From: Polytrichum commune
Lineage: Eukaryota > Streptophyta > Polytrichopsida > Polytrichales > Polytrichaceae
Reading direction: 5' to 3'
Length of the DNA: 64,000 nt
Assembly: GCA_950295325.1 (NCBI GenBank)
Contig: OX485805.1
Coordinates: forward strand, 12,248,501 to 12,312,500
The notes beneath the pieces were generated by a model that ran no database searches, was not told the origin of the DNA, and was given only the letters and a program-made list of their open reading frames with translations. Of this stretch, positions 24,015 to 37,100 are shown one piece after another. The stretch's first letter is position 1. Each line of letters begins with the position of its first letter. Both the position numbers and the translations under genes were made by a program.

Positions 24015-25009
24015 GTTATCAAGTCTTTTTGCTTGTAAAGCACAAGTTAAATACAATACATTTGTATATTTACGGTTTCTTAAAATGTCAAGGTTGGCCA
24101 CGGCTCAGTGGCTATGCTTGAAATTCATCATCAAAGAAGTTTCAAATTTTAAGCTGTGACTGACGGTGCATGACAAGACAAATCCTCCTTCAAATCGTTC
24201 CTACGATCAAAATTTGAACTGACCAGCGAGAGAAAATTGCTGCACACGACTTCTCTTTAGATAATTTTGAAGGGAACCTTCAAAATGTTCTTTTACAAGA
24301 CATTCTAGAAAATACTACAGTTATCTATTATGCCTTAATCATCGCTATAACAAAATCAGTATAAGAACACAGTTTATGTTAGTTATACGATTGCACCATA
24401 TAATAATAACAATAGTTATAATGATAGCTTTTGCATTCAAAGATCATGTGGTCCAAAATATTCATAATTTAGTACCACATAAAGTGCATTTGAAGACCCG
24501 TAGATTCTCCTCAATTACAAAAGTGAATTGATGTTTGATTACAAGTTTCTCATGAATTCTCAACAACAAAACAATGGAGTTTGACCATAATTCGAATGGA
24601 TTCTCAATTACGCGATCATGATTTTTTAGAACCATGTAATGTCAGATTTTCAACTCGGTGGACTTTGAAATAGCTCAATAGACAAAGTACAAGGTGATGT
24701 GGAACCACATGTCAATATGCAAACTCAAAGCTTCGAGCAAAGCTTCATTGGAAAGTTTTACATGGATATGGATTTGCATTCAAGGACAAGGCTCCACTGT
24801 GCATGTCTCATTTTGATGGGATGTGCATAGGTTACATGTTGGGGATATGTCTTGTTTGAGGATGTCTTGTTAGCATATATTTTGGGAACATGATAAGAAT
24901 CCATGGAAGAAACTTGAGCATATAGATAGTATATAAAGCAAGTAAAATGAGCCATGGATGTGAGCCTGTGAGGGAGCTATTCGTGATATACGTTGTAGCC
25001 TTGGTGATT
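24015..25009. other. Spacer
   Basis: AT-rich. It may include the 3' side of the minus-strand LINE, but I see no recognisable ORF2. Confidence 0.3.
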
Positions 25010-27650
25010 ACTATTGGTTGGTGTGAGTTGTGGAAGCCCAAAGGGGCTTGGAGTTGAGGTAGTGTTCCTTCATTATACATTGGCGGTTGAGTGGTTGTGG
25101 GCCAGAAGGCTTGGGAGGATGACGGCCAAAGATTGTGCTATAACTTGTAGGCGTTGGTTTGAGAGTTGGAACTCTATAGCCATTGCTCCCATAGTTGTAG
25201 CAATGCTTGCGATTTGAACTTTGAGTGTATGTTGTTGCCTCCATGCATTTGTCCGTGTTGAGGTTGATTGTAAACACCTTTTAGTGTTGATTTTGGTCAA
25301 ACTCCTAAAAGTAGTAGCAAAGTGTTGTTTTGATTGATTTTATTTTCATGGTGGCCTTTATTGTTGTCTTAGGTACTCTAATATAGAATGTCAAAATGGG
25401 ATCTTTAGAACTTATTATTAAAAAATAATGCTCAAAATGTAATAACGAAATTTGGTTTTGGATGTAGATTTCATGACCTTAAATTTATTGAAGTTGGGGT
25501 TTTTTTCATATTCCTTGAATTCATTATAAAACTTGAGGGCAACATTACAAAATAATCTAAAAATACATAAATTTCATGTAATAAAATCATATTTAATATT
25601 TTTGACAATTACATGTCCAATATACTTACTTGCACACTACTTGCACCATCTTTGAAAATATGTAGACTTTTCTTTAAACATTTTTTATCAACAATTTTTT
25701 TTTTGGGGGGGGGGGGGCTTTGTAGATCAATGTGTTTTTCAAATGTGTATGTTTTTTCTTTTACAAACTTCAAAATTAATATATAGGTTTGAATCACTTT
25801 CATTTAAACCTATGCATGGTAACGGAGTTGTATACTTGACCATACTTGTGCCCATCCTCCTTGTGTTTGGAAGTGTATCCAAAGCTCACTTCAACAATGT
25901 TGTCTTCACCAAATAGCTTCTTGATGGTTTTCACTATGACGAATTGTGATTCCTTTTGGGGGAGATTATTGACAATTAAGGTTGTGTTGATATATAAGTC
26001 GGACGGGTTGCTAACATCACGGTCATATGTTACACTAACTTTGAGTTTCTCATGGTTATAGAGTAGGTTGGGCTCTAAGATAGAGTCTCTTGCTTCCTCG
26101 GTGGCTAGAGTAAGAAATGCGTAGTCCTTTGATACTTCCGGTTTTGTTAAAATCCAAGTTGTTGGCCTCTGTAGTAGCTTTTGCGTACTAGTGTGTTGAA
26201 GATGTTATGTGCGGTGTGGTCGCGTAATGTATCATCTTTGATGCGGAGTTGAGGGTTTCGCACATTTGTGACCAATTCAAAGTCATTTTAAACTTTACTG
26301 ATGACCCATCCTCTCCTTTCAAGTTCCATTACGAATGCACATTCTCCTCTCAATAGCATCAATCCATCTTTGAGCGGGTGCTTGAGATGTAGTTTGAGAA
26401 AGCCCACCCAAATCTTAGTGATTTGATTCAAACCAATAGCAATTGGGCTTTAGTAGTCCGTACCAAGAAATACATTCATCTTGTATAGATAGTCGAGGCA
26501 TGCACTTCAGGCATTTCCTTTGCTCATGTTTGTGAATCCAGTGTCGAAGCGAATAGTAACGTGGAAGCCCTTGGATAGCACAATGTTTTGTTTCACCGTT
26601 TCATGTCTTGGAAGTTGTGTGAATTGAACATGGTGTCTCGAGACTGCATCCAGCCACTCATGTGGGTATAGGCATTGATATACCCTTGGAAATGCTTGGT
26701 GGTGAATTCGGAATTCTTCAATTTTGGTGAGTAGTGTTCCCATATTGAAGAACTCCTCATCCAATCATGTCTCCTTCAAGATTGAGTTGCCTTGTTGAAT
26801 GGTCATGGCTTCATGGATGAGGTTTGTGTTTCATATTCTTGGGCTTCTATGGGATAGGATAAGAGAGATGTTTTCTACCAAATGTATTTTCTCTTCTTGT
26901 TGGTGGCTTGAATTGATTTTCCATTAGACGCTCTTGAGAAGTGGATAGTTGTAGTGAGCTACCACCGTGTTTGGGTGTAAATGCCTCCAATTGCACGTCA
27001 ATGTTTTCATTTGGATGTGGGTTCGAGGAAGTAGTGCCTACATGCTCTTTTGCATGTTTGACATTGTGTTGTTGTTGGTTGCTCCAGGTTGCTAGGGCTT
27101 TGCTTCCTTGATATGGCCACTTTACATTTTTTCTCTCATAAGTCTTATTGATCGTGCTTTTGTTGGCCATTTTTTGATGCAAGGTATCTTTTGGTGATGG
27201 TGGTTGTAGGTGCAAGCCTTTGGTGCGTTGTCTATTGAGTTGTTGATACCGGCCAGGGGATGGCTGCGAGGTGGGTTGATGTTAAGGCCGTTGACAAGGT
27301 CATCGTTGTGAGGGCCCGATGGATAAGTACCAGTTTGCTATTGGTTGTGAGACTTCATTAGTGGGAGTTGATGTTGGGTGGGAGGGGCTTTTGGGGAGGG
27401 TTTCTATAGTTTTATGCAAGTCCACAGCGATGCGGGTCGTCCAACGGGTTGTGGTTGAGGTTGTATTGAGTAAAGAAGTCCCTAGTGTTTGCGGTGATGG
27501 TGAGGCCGAGAGTGGCAATTGGACATCTCTATCATGATCTTTGGTGGATCGGTAGGCTTGGTGATGGTATTTTGGTTGTTGGGTTTGTTGATATTTGTAT
27601 GTGATTGAGGTTGATGGTGTGTGGGTGGAAGGAGTAGCAATCCATAGCAA
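25010..27650 (-). mobile_element. Decayed LINE ORF1 (nucleic-acid-binding protein region)
   Basis: Minus-strand pieces appear in a consistent order: a Pro/Thr/Ser/Gln-rich N-terminal part (27650-26850), MDEEFFNMGTLLTKIEEF (26764 on), TKIWVGFLKLHLKHPLKDGL with LLRGECAFVMELERRG (about 26440-26300), NNLPQKESQFVIVKTIKKLF followed by VEVSFGYTSKH (about 25990-25860), and IASIATTMGAMAIEFQLSNQ (about 25190-25130). I recognise this pattern as ORF1 of a LINE type seen in non-seed plants; the name rests on motif memory, not a search. Frames are broken many times, a poly-G run sits at about 25706-25716, and the copy is inactive. No following ORF2 is seen. Confidence 0.5.
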
Positions 27651-28227
27651 TTGGGTGGCAATTTTTGTGTCAGGTAGGGATTAAGGTTGTGTATGTGTGT
27701 TGTGTTTGTGCCGATTTGTTATTTTCTAAATGGTTGTTTTCAGTTTTGGGGGGATTGTTATGATTTTTTTGAGATGCATGATTTTTTTTTGTGTGTATGG
27801 GCCAGTGTTGCTAATCTTGGTGGTGGCTTGTGTAGGTTGCGGTTGTAAGAGGTAGGATTGTTTTTGGGGTTTGATGTGAAACCACTAGGGTGATTTGGAT
27901 TTAGGGGCAACATATCCTAAACATGTTTTTTTTGTTAATCCCTATGTGCAAATGATTTTAAATTGTATTGAAAATTTGCATGACACTCAAATGTAGCATA
28001 TCCTAAACATCTACTATTGGAATTTCTAGTTGGACATGTGTTGGTGGGTGTAAATCCACGTGGAAGGTGCACAATTGTGGCATTGTTGCCTAAAATTACA
28101 AAGCTTTCCGAAATAATCACAAAATAATGGTTTCAGGATTCGTGAGATAATTTGAGTAGCCATATTGCCCTTCTTTTGAATAAGGATAACATTTTTTCAT
28201 TTGGAGATGATTTGAGTGAAGGTTCGA
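27651..28227. other. Spacer
   Basis: No gene or clear repeat seen. Confidence 0.35.
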
Positions 28228-28276
28228 TCAAATTGGGGTTGGTTTTTTGATCCCCAAAAAACCAACCCCAATTTGA
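28228..28276. repeat. Perfect 22-bp-arm hairpin
   Basis: Arms 28228-28249 (starts TCAAATTGGGG) and 28255-28276 are exact reverse complements around a 5-base loop, ATCCC. Confidence 0.9.
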
Positions 28277-30014
28277 TTTCTAAATTGTTGCCCCCCTCCC
28301 CCCAAAAGAAAGCCCATTGTTGACACTCCTATTACAATATGCTACATAACAAACCTTTAATGATTAAAATTTGGATTGTGAGTGGTCATCTCTAACCTGC
28401 AAACTTATATATGGCTGGATTTGTCAAAAAAAACTTCAAATCTTCAGCTACGGTCGCTGAAATTGAGGTCACATTTTCTAGGCATAATGGAGGGAAACTG
28501 GACATGGGAAGTTAAAGGGGTTAAACCTATAAATGAAGTCATCTAACTCACTTTAAGCTATGTTGGGCAACATCCGGGGAGATTTTTGGGCAAAATTGGT
28601 CAAAATATTATTGTTTGCAGTCCAACCAGTTACATGTTGTGATCTTAATTTGAGGTATATTTCATAGATTCCTCTAGAATGGCTGGTAATTCTCGAGAAG
28701 CCTTGAACTAGTGACCGGTTCATCTGTCACTAGCGGCCAGTTCTCCCTGTTCATTGGTGTTGGGGACATGCATTAGATTTGGCATGTTTTTATGGGGATG
28801 TTTTAAGGACATGTTTTAAGGACATTAACTTAGCCATCCCGTCGACACAACACTCCCGCAAGCCTACTTAACTTAATGTCTTGGATTGTGGTGCCCGGGG
28901 TAGAGCTCATGTCCCAACAGACAGCTTTTCATAATGGTAATTTGACTTAAGTTAATGAGTATAATTACATAGATAGAGTAATGATTAGAAGTTGCATGGA
29001 CATGTATCATTAAGGTAAGCCAGTCTTAAAAGGACACTATTAGCTCTGCACCCATAATCCATTTCTCGTAGGAAAACGAAATGCAAAATTAGTGCGAGAT
29101 GATTAGCAAATCCGAATCATACCCGTAGCCATTTTTCTCATAATTTTTGGAGTTCATATGAATACTTATCTATTATGAATGTGATTTTTTTTTTATTGTT
29201 GATTGTATTAATATCCTTCTTGTTGAACATGGCAGGGTTTAACAAATTTAGAACACACGATGCAATCTCCAATACCATTTGACTAGATTTCCCCTCTTTC
29301 AACATTCTCACGCATTGCACACATCCACTTGCCGAAGGTAGGCATTACACCATCCACCCCTTTCATTTCTTGTATGCAAATGAAATGAGGATGGTTAATG
29401 GACCATCATCACATCAAAATTAACCAATGTTTTTGAGAAGAAGTCTATGGGCGATGAAAGCAACTTCTGGCTTCTAGTGAGGCCACGGTTGCTTGTGCTT
29501 TCTTGACCGTCGGATTTGACCGATGTAACCCTCCTCCCCTGATCTCCTTCTTTTCTTTTCTATTGTTTTCTTTTCTTATGGTTGTGAACTATTTACAATC
29601 TCAACATGTTCATACTTATTGTGTTCTTCTGTCCCCACATTGGACGATACAATATCTTTATCAAAATGTACTAAGTTGCTATGTGGGAGTGTCAAGAAGT
29701 GTAACTTCCCAAGACAACAAACTATTACTATCTAGCAAATAGTTTGTATCAATATTGTGTGTAAGTCGGAAGGCCCCGAGTTGGACTCTAAAAGCGTTTT
29801 AAGAATTAAATGGACAACTCCAACCTCGTGATCATGAGTATATCCTAGCCTTACCATCGTACCTAGCAAGTCAAGCAAGTCATCATACCTAATCTTTGGA
29901 GTCCATAATGGGTGTAAGGCAAACTTGATGTGATCAAGTTAACCGGAGTAAGTTTACCGGAGCAAGTTGACCAATAAATTGAAATGGACTTTAGATCAAT
30001 CGCCTTGAAGTGAA
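28277..30014. other. Spacer
   Basis: Contains a short direct duplication (ttttaaggacat twice at about 28800-28823). No gene is recognised. Confidence 0.35.
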
Positions 30015-30017
30015 TAA

Positions 30018-30517
30018 GGGCCGCTTCACACTATGGCCAAAGGTCGAGAGGCCGTTGATTTCCACCAATTTGATTGCAAGAAACCAAGAATTCGGTCTCT
30101 CGACTCTTCACACTAGAGGTTAAAGTCCAAAGGTTGTCACTCTTCAAAATGCCTACATGACAATATTTTTTTGACCAAGGTGATGGACTCTCGAAGGAAG
30201 TTTGGGTCAGACAGGATTGGAAACCCAAATTATGGTCGAAAGGCCGTCAATTTTTTTGCATTAAAAAATCAACAACTGACAAGATTTTGGCCGTTAGATT
30301 GGAGGGGTTGTGTTTGGGGAGGTGTTAAAGTGGGATGCTCCTTCTTCCTTTGAACTTTGGACTTGGCCTTTGGAGGCTTCACACTATGCCCAACCGAAGA
30401 CTCCAATTCCTATATTTTCATTGGCTATTTTTAGCCCATTTATATGGACACTCAACAAAGTTTGACCATTCGATCCCACAACCTCTCGACTTGGACATCC
30501 ACAGTGTGAAGCGGCCC
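30018..30517. mobile_element. Tourist-like (PIF/Harbinger-type) MITE with TAA target duplication
   Basis: Ends GGGCCGCTTCACACTATGG and, inverted, GGGCCGCTTCACACTGTGG (18 of 19 match), flanked by TAA at 30015-30017 and 30518-30520. A 3-bp TWA duplication and GGG/GGC start are typical of PIF/Harbinger-derived MITEs. It is 500 bp with no transposase. Confidence 0.75.
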
Positions 30518-30520
30518 TAA

Positions 30521-31289
30521 TTGTTGCATCAACTCTCGTTGAGATTGGTGTGAGATTGTTTTTTAAAGAGATGAAAACCATGCTCCGACTGCTTCCTTTG
30601 CATTCTCAAGTATCTATCCTTGACATTCATGGTAACAATAGGAAGAAATCAAAATACTCACTATCATCACATACCATTCTCATGTGAATTTTCCGAGAGA
30701 GGGGAAAATGTATTTCTTAATGTGCATTGGATAACCTCAAGGGCTAAGTAGGTTAGTTATTTGGGTGACAGCTCACATGGCAACTTCACTTAGGAGATCG
30801 ATCCACCGGATTGTAACAATTTGTTCCAAGGATCTCAACGGTCATGGGTATTATTAAGTCACTCCCTCGATCCCTCACTCAATCAAAACCACAATTCACT
30901 TTGGTGGGAACATAGGACTTGTCTTCACTTACTTGTTACACCTTGTTGTAACATATCCTTAGCCTAAGCATCATATGGTGTGGACATATCTAAGATTCAA
31001 TGAATCCTACATGGTCATAACTAGGAATTAATTATATTTAGATTCATGCATGAATTTTGGACAATTCCAACTGACAACATGACTTACACTAGTTCGCAAA
31101 ACTACACAAGTATGGTGGTTAGTGAAACATGGAGTACAACACATTTGAAGTTGTGATTGTTGTGTTGGTAGTTTTTGCTATGGTTGTTTGATATTTTTGT
31201 GTCCACAAGAGCATGTCCCTTGTTAATGTTGGACAAGTGGTTTGTCCATATATAGTTAAATGTTAGTTTCATAGATTCATCCCTCTATC
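30521..31289. other. Spacer
   Basis: No gene or clear repeat is recognised between the MITE and the tandem array. Confidence 0.3.
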
Positions 31290-32243
31290 AATTGAACATT
31301 TGTTTAACCCTTCAATTCACGAACGCCACATTTCTCATATTCCCTTTCCCTATACCTATCTATCACTTGGTGTGGATGGACATAAAGATTCCACATATCC
31401 AAAATGATCACATGACACTCACTCATTCATTCATTCATCACACCTCATCCCCAATTTCATTCCTCCATCGATTGCATGACGATGGTGAGGCTCTACACTT
31501 GTTGATAATTTGACATTGAATCAACGGTGGAACAAATGAAAGGATGCTAAACAAATAACATTGTACGAGCATGTGCATGCTTCACACAAGGAAGGGTACC
31601 TAGTTGCCTCGTGCACCCTTACATTTTGGGGTTAGGAACTTAGTCTCCCACCCTCATTCTCATACCCTCAAATCCACATATGTCGTTCTCCTAGACCCAA
31701 TACAACCTCTCTACCAATTGGTGTGGATGCACCTCAAGATTCTAGAGACTTCCACTTGGTCGTAGGGTACTCGTTCACACATCATCCCAAGATTCATTCC
31801 TCTATCAATTGCATGATGATGGTGAGGCTATATATACAATGACAAGGTGATGTGGAACCCATAGGGGAACAAATGGATGAGTTTGGGAACAAACAGATTG
31901 TAAATGAATGCTTCATTGGACACCCTTGGATTATTACATTGGGAACTTGGGCTCCCACCCTTGTTCCCAGACCCCCTAATCAACGGACGCCATTCTCCCA
32001 TACATGGTACACCCATCTATCACCTCATGTGGATGCACCTAAAGAACCCAACAATCCCACATGGTCATAGAGTACTCATTCACACCTCATCTCCAGGATA
32101 CATCCGTAGCTTACATCAATATCCCTTTACGCCAAGAAGGGTAGTTGCATTGGACACCCTTGGATTCTTGGGTCAAGAACTTGGGTTTATTCTTGGATTA
32201 GGGTTCCTAAATTTGTGGACACCCTCCTCTTAAAGCTAACTTA

Positions 32244-32610
32244 GCCCTGGTTCAAATGAGCACTTGGACAAAAGATTTCAAAGGTCATTGGTTGAATAAC
32301 AACTTCCTATAGTGTGTTGTTCAGACCTAGGGTTTGTCCACTTCATCAACCCACCATGTCACCAACCAATGTAGCCACCTCGGTGGACATAAGTTTGGGG
32401 TCTTGCTTTGGAGGTGGCTCCAAACTTCTTCAATGCATGAATGCTCTTGCTTGTCCGGTTAGGGTTGCCAATAGGTGTGAAGCCGCACATGAGGAACTAG
32501 GCGTCACACACAATGGCTTGATGACGTGGAAGCACTTTGGGAGGGGGAACAAAAGACTAGCTAGGGTGTCACTGTTCACGTGTTGTCTGAGCGCTCATTT
32601 GGATCAGGCT
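32244..32610. mobile_element. MITE with TTA target duplication inside the tandem array
   Basis: The left end GCCCTGGTTCAAATGAGC and the inverted right end AGCCTGATCCAAATGAGC share most positions for about 28 bp, and TTA flanks both sides (32241-32243, 32611-32613). It is Tourist-like by duplication size and has no coding capacity. Confidence 0.6.
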
Positions 32611-32833
32611 TTAGTACACCTATCTATCACCTAGTGTGGATGCACATAAAAATTCCTACAATCACACATGGTCATAGGAGGCACTCATATATCACACCTC
32701 ATCCCTAAATGACATCAAGGCCCTTTACACGCCAGGAAGGGTAGCTGCCTTGGACACCCTTGGATTCTCATGTTGTGGAACTTTGGATTGGACCCCTCTA
32801 AATCCACAGACACCCGTATGTGAGACTAACTTA

Positions 32834-33313
32834 GGGCCACTTCACACATGAGATTGAGAACCCAATACACTTCAAGTACTCTCATTGGTGGAAAAGGTGG
32901 AGCCGGTCCAAGTTCACTTCACACTACGCTTGAGGGACCAACGGAGTATGTGAATGCAAGATGGATGTAAAGTCTACATAGATTCCTACATGGCATCAAA
33001 TGGACCATGTTTCATGGTCACTTGGACTATTTTCAAAAACCTCCTCTTCGAGGTAGGCCTAATACAAAACCGGGAGACCATGGCACTTCGAATGCTCACA
33101 ACCGTTGGTTTATTCTATTTTATCATGTGTGAGGATCTGCATGAGTAGAAATTCATTGAAATAGCATATAGTTGAGGGCCCGGTCACATATGACTTCACA
33201 CTACACTTGAGGGTCCGTGACCACACTACATGATTTTGGAGGTTTCTTGGGACGGCCTTGCACACTTTCTTTCGGGCTCTCACAATTTCACAGTCACAGT
33301 ACTGAAGTGGTCC
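32834..33313. mobile_element. Diverged Tourist-like MITE related to that at 30018
   Basis: The left end GGGCCACTTCACACATG and inverted right end GGACCACTTCAGTACTG resemble the 30018-30517 ends. Flanks are TTA and TCA, an imperfect duplication. Length, 480 bp, is close to the related element. Confidence 0.5.
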
Positions 33314-33455
33314 TCACTACACCTATCTATCACTTGGTGTAGATGTACCTAAAGATTCCTAGAATCACACACGGTCATAGGGTGCTCATCCGTCACAGCT
33401 CATCCCCAAGATCCCATCTTCTCCATCGATCGAACGGCGCTGGCGAGGCTCGAGC

Positions 33456-34122
33456 CCCAGTGACCGGCTGGCGCTGAGTCGGTAGGGGGAAGGTGGAAAT
33501 GTAGGCCACTGGGTAGAAACATGTAGCCAGGGAGGTAGGAACGTAGGGAGCCCGGTAGTAGGAAGTAGGTAGGTAGGTAGCAAGCCACTCTCCTCTGTTC
33601 TCCTCTGTTCTCCGTGTGTTTCCTCCTCTTCGTCGTTGCGTTTGTTGGCGTTGCGTAGCGGCAAGATGCGAAGTGGCCCCACTAGGGTAAGCTAGCAGGC
33701 CCCAGGAATGGGCTGGAAGACCTCGCCGTTGCGGAGGGAAGGGAGCTATGGAGCTCTAGAACCGGTACGCACAATTTGTAGCGCAGACGAACGTCGATGA
33801 AGCTCTGTGGACCGACCTGAGGGCTTCGTTGACCTAGAAAATCTGAGAGGCAGGGCAGGGCAGGGGAGGGTGAGGGTTGTCATCGTGGTGATGAGAGGAA
33901 TTTTTAGTTCGTTTGGAGTGGCATCAGGGTGGCATCGGGGGAGGTCGTGTGATTGTGGATTCTGGTGAGTGAGATGTTTTTGATGCGAGTTTGATTTTGA
34001 GGCATTCCAGAGGGGGAGAGAGAAAGGAGTTCCGAGAGGTAGGGTTTTGTGTAAATTGGAAGGGCGTGAGGCACGAGGGCGCGGTGGGGAAGGGGGCTGA
34101 GTTGAGTGTGTGACGGGGCAAC
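33456..34122 (+). promoter_or_regulatory. Probable promoter/5' UTR of the FIP1-like gene
   Basis: Composition changes to GC-rich, gene-like sequence right after the repeat array, leaving about 670 bp for leader and core promoter. I cannot fix a TATA box or transcription start. Confidence 0.4.
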
Positions 34123-37100
34123 ATGAATGAGGATGATGATTTTGGAGATCTGTATGCGGACGTTGGGACGGCAGTAGGAGGAGAGAGTGGGAACAGTCTG
34201 TATGGGGCAGCATCAGCATCAGCATCAGCATCAGCAGCGACGACGAAGGAGAAAGGCGAAAGTAGAGTATTATACGAGGATGATGAGGACGACGAGGAGC
34301 TTTTATACGGGACTTCGTCGTCGGCTGTGGTTGCAGCGCCCGTCGTTTCATCATCAACTACTGCTGCTGCTGTGCAAGGCTCAGGCCTCCTGGTCCAGGC
34401 AACAACAGCAACAGCAGCAGTAGGGTTTGAAGTAGGCGCCAGGGATGTTGACAACGAGGAGAACTTTCTATACGGGCAACTGTATGGCAGTAGTAGTTCG
34501 TCAAAGGCGCCCTTGCAATCCACTCCAGTTGGACTAGAGCAAAAATCTAGGTCAGAAGCTGCAACAGCAGCAGCAGGTGTTGATGCGGCAGATTGCAGGA
34601 AGAAAGATCCAGGCGGAGGAGGTAAAGCTAAAGCCGAGAAGAATGGGAATTCTTACTTATTTGGTGTGGCTGCTGCTAGTGGTGGCCAACAGGCTGTGTT
34701 CCTCCCCAAGGCAGAGTTGTCCACTCCTCCTCTTCCTCCCCCTCCGGCTGCTGTGGTTGCATTTGAGAGGTCCGAGAACCCTAGGTATTTACCCGACACT
34801 GCGAAGAATGTCGGGCTTGAAGCAGCTCAGGCCGGTTCTCAGACTTTTATGCCATTAGGACCTGTTGGTGGGTTTGACGAGGACTATGAAACAACGGCAG
34901 TGGGAATGACTGATGGAGGAAACGGGAATGTATCATCAACAGTAATCCCGCCAACCACAGCAGAAGATGGGAGGGACGACTGGGACAGCGACAGCGAGGA
35001 TGATTTACAGATTGTTTTGAACGACGAGACACCAGCCTATGATAATAATAATATGATGGAGTATGGAGGTGAAGGGGAACTTTATGAGGGGAGTGATGAT
35101 GAAGACGAAGAGGACCTGGTAATTGTGGCAGGGGATGAGCCTCTTGACGGACAAGAGGATTGGGGAGAAGAGGGTCCTCTGTCAGAGCAACCTCTGCCGT
35201 TGCCACCTAATGGGGCGCCACCCGTGGGTTCTGAAAAGGCAGAACTAGGTTCGTGACGAATTTCTGCATCAAAAACTTCTCATAGATTTATCTGTGTCGT
35301 AGATTATCAACCTCGTACCATTTTATGTCTTTCTTTTGCGGGTCTCTGTAAGGTTCGAGAGAGCTTGAGCCAAATGGATGGCAATGGAAATGTACAGGCC
35401 AGATTTCAGGTTAGGCTGTCAGATTTATGGATACTCATCTAGTTTTTATGCTGGAGGAAAAGCACGCTGATAGTTACGCTCAGTGTACTAGCGCGGTCAA
35501 GGAGAGCTCAAGCTGGACACGTTGTAGGAAGCTCACTGGACATCTTGGGATGATGCACTTGCCTCCATCCGATTGGAGGCAATTCTTTAACAAGGTTGTC
35601 TGTTGTTTTAGGGTTAGTGTGATTGTCCCATGAAGCTGAGGCAGACTAGTAATATGTATGACAGGACATCCTGATTATGTCAAGGAAGGGGTGAAGTGTA
35701 GCTGTTGCAGTCATGTCTTTTGCTTGAAAAGTTCCACGTTTGTTTTGGGCTCTAGTTGAGTTGACTTCCTGAATGCAGGTAGTGAAGATGGAGTAACACT
35801 GAGTAAGTCAGGTGGATCGGGGCCAGGTTCAACTGGTCCACGTATCGGTTATAGTGGTCAGGGTTTTTACTCGCAGCCAAATCATGCACAGTATAAGGTA
35901 CTTTTGTTTTGAAACTTCCATTTATTGCTGTTAAGGTTACGATGGTGTTTTGAGGTTGGTGGTCATCAATTGTGTTCTCACCCACATTACAGACACGATT
36001 GGGACCTTGGATGCTTTTGAGATGTAGCTCTTCAAAGTTTTTCTCCTAGGAGGTTCCTTCTCATTGAGGTCGCTTGCTTAAGGGATTTTATGTTACCACA
36101 GTCATTCTAGTAGGTAAGTAAGAAGTGGACCTCAATCAGATTGGCAATGACTGCAATAATATCACTACTATGATTGGAAGGTGTCATCCTACTTTGTTGT
36201 TCCATCGCCAAAAAAACTATGTTTTCATAAATGAATCTTGCGATCAGCCACATTCTACTAGGACTTGTGAAGATTTTATGCAACCCTTGTAAGATGCATG
36301 TGTAGACTGTTGTCATCAGTCATATTCAAGGGGTGGTAGTAGGAAGATCAATTTTCTATGATTTGATGTTTTAAGAAATTCTTTGGCTCATTATCTTTGC
36401 AGTACGTCAGACCAGGTGCAGGAACATCCAGCGCACCCACATCTGGTCAGGCTGGAGGTACTCCACCAGCAGCTTCAGGGGGAAGAGGTACAGGTGGCTC
36501 GAATTGGGGCCAAGGCAGGGGGGGCAGTCTGAAGAGAGGGGAATGGGGTGGTGGGGGGCGGAGTAGCTATGGTGCACAGAGGGGTTCACAGAGTGGTCCT
36601 GCTTCTTGGGGCTCTGCTGGTCCTCGTGGATTCCCTAATGGCATAGAATTCAATCTACCTCCAACCAAGTAAATTACCACAAACATGCAGATCTGTGATA
36701 TTTTTTGCCAATCAACATTCTAAGTTGTTGTATACAATCCACTTCCAGCCATGTGTTATCATGTAGAAATTTCCAATCATGCATTTTTAATCCCCTAGAA
36801 TTAGGGTTCGCTGTAGTGTGGGTTTATGTGTATGCAAGTGATATTGAAACTATGCATAGCAGTTGAGTTAGTCCTTGTATCATACGTTTTTCCATGTACA
36901 CGATTCTGAAATACTTTCTCTGTTGAGGTGGTCTCAATCCTCAAAGCACAAGCCATCTCATTTGATGGAGATGTTATGTTGCAGGACAGTGTTTGATATC
37001 GACCTTGATACATTGGAAGACAAGCCTTGGAGACGCTCTGGTGTGGATCCTACTGATTACTTCAATTTTGGGTTTGTTGAGAGCAGCTGGAAACAGTATT

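Larger units (their letters stand above)
31290..33455. repeat. Degenerate tandem array of ~310-350-bp units interrupted by two MITEs
   Basis: A block beginning CTATCTATCACYTGGTGTGG and continuing with a permuted form of acatggtcatagggtactca, cacacctcatcc and gatggtgaggct occurs at about 31350, 31705, 32009, 32618 and 33318. Copies 1-4 also share ggaagggtagttgc and ggacacccttggatt. Units 3/4 and 4/5 are separated by inserts at 32244-32610 and 32834-33313. The last unit is truncated and runs to about 33455, where sequence of different composition, probably the FIP1 leader, begins. No coding function is seen. Confidence 0.65.

Noticed and set aside
33746-34523. Two long minus-strand frames of about 200 codons
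   Set aside because: They overlap the simple-repeat-rich FIP1 leader and first exon antisense, have no family motifs and are shadows.
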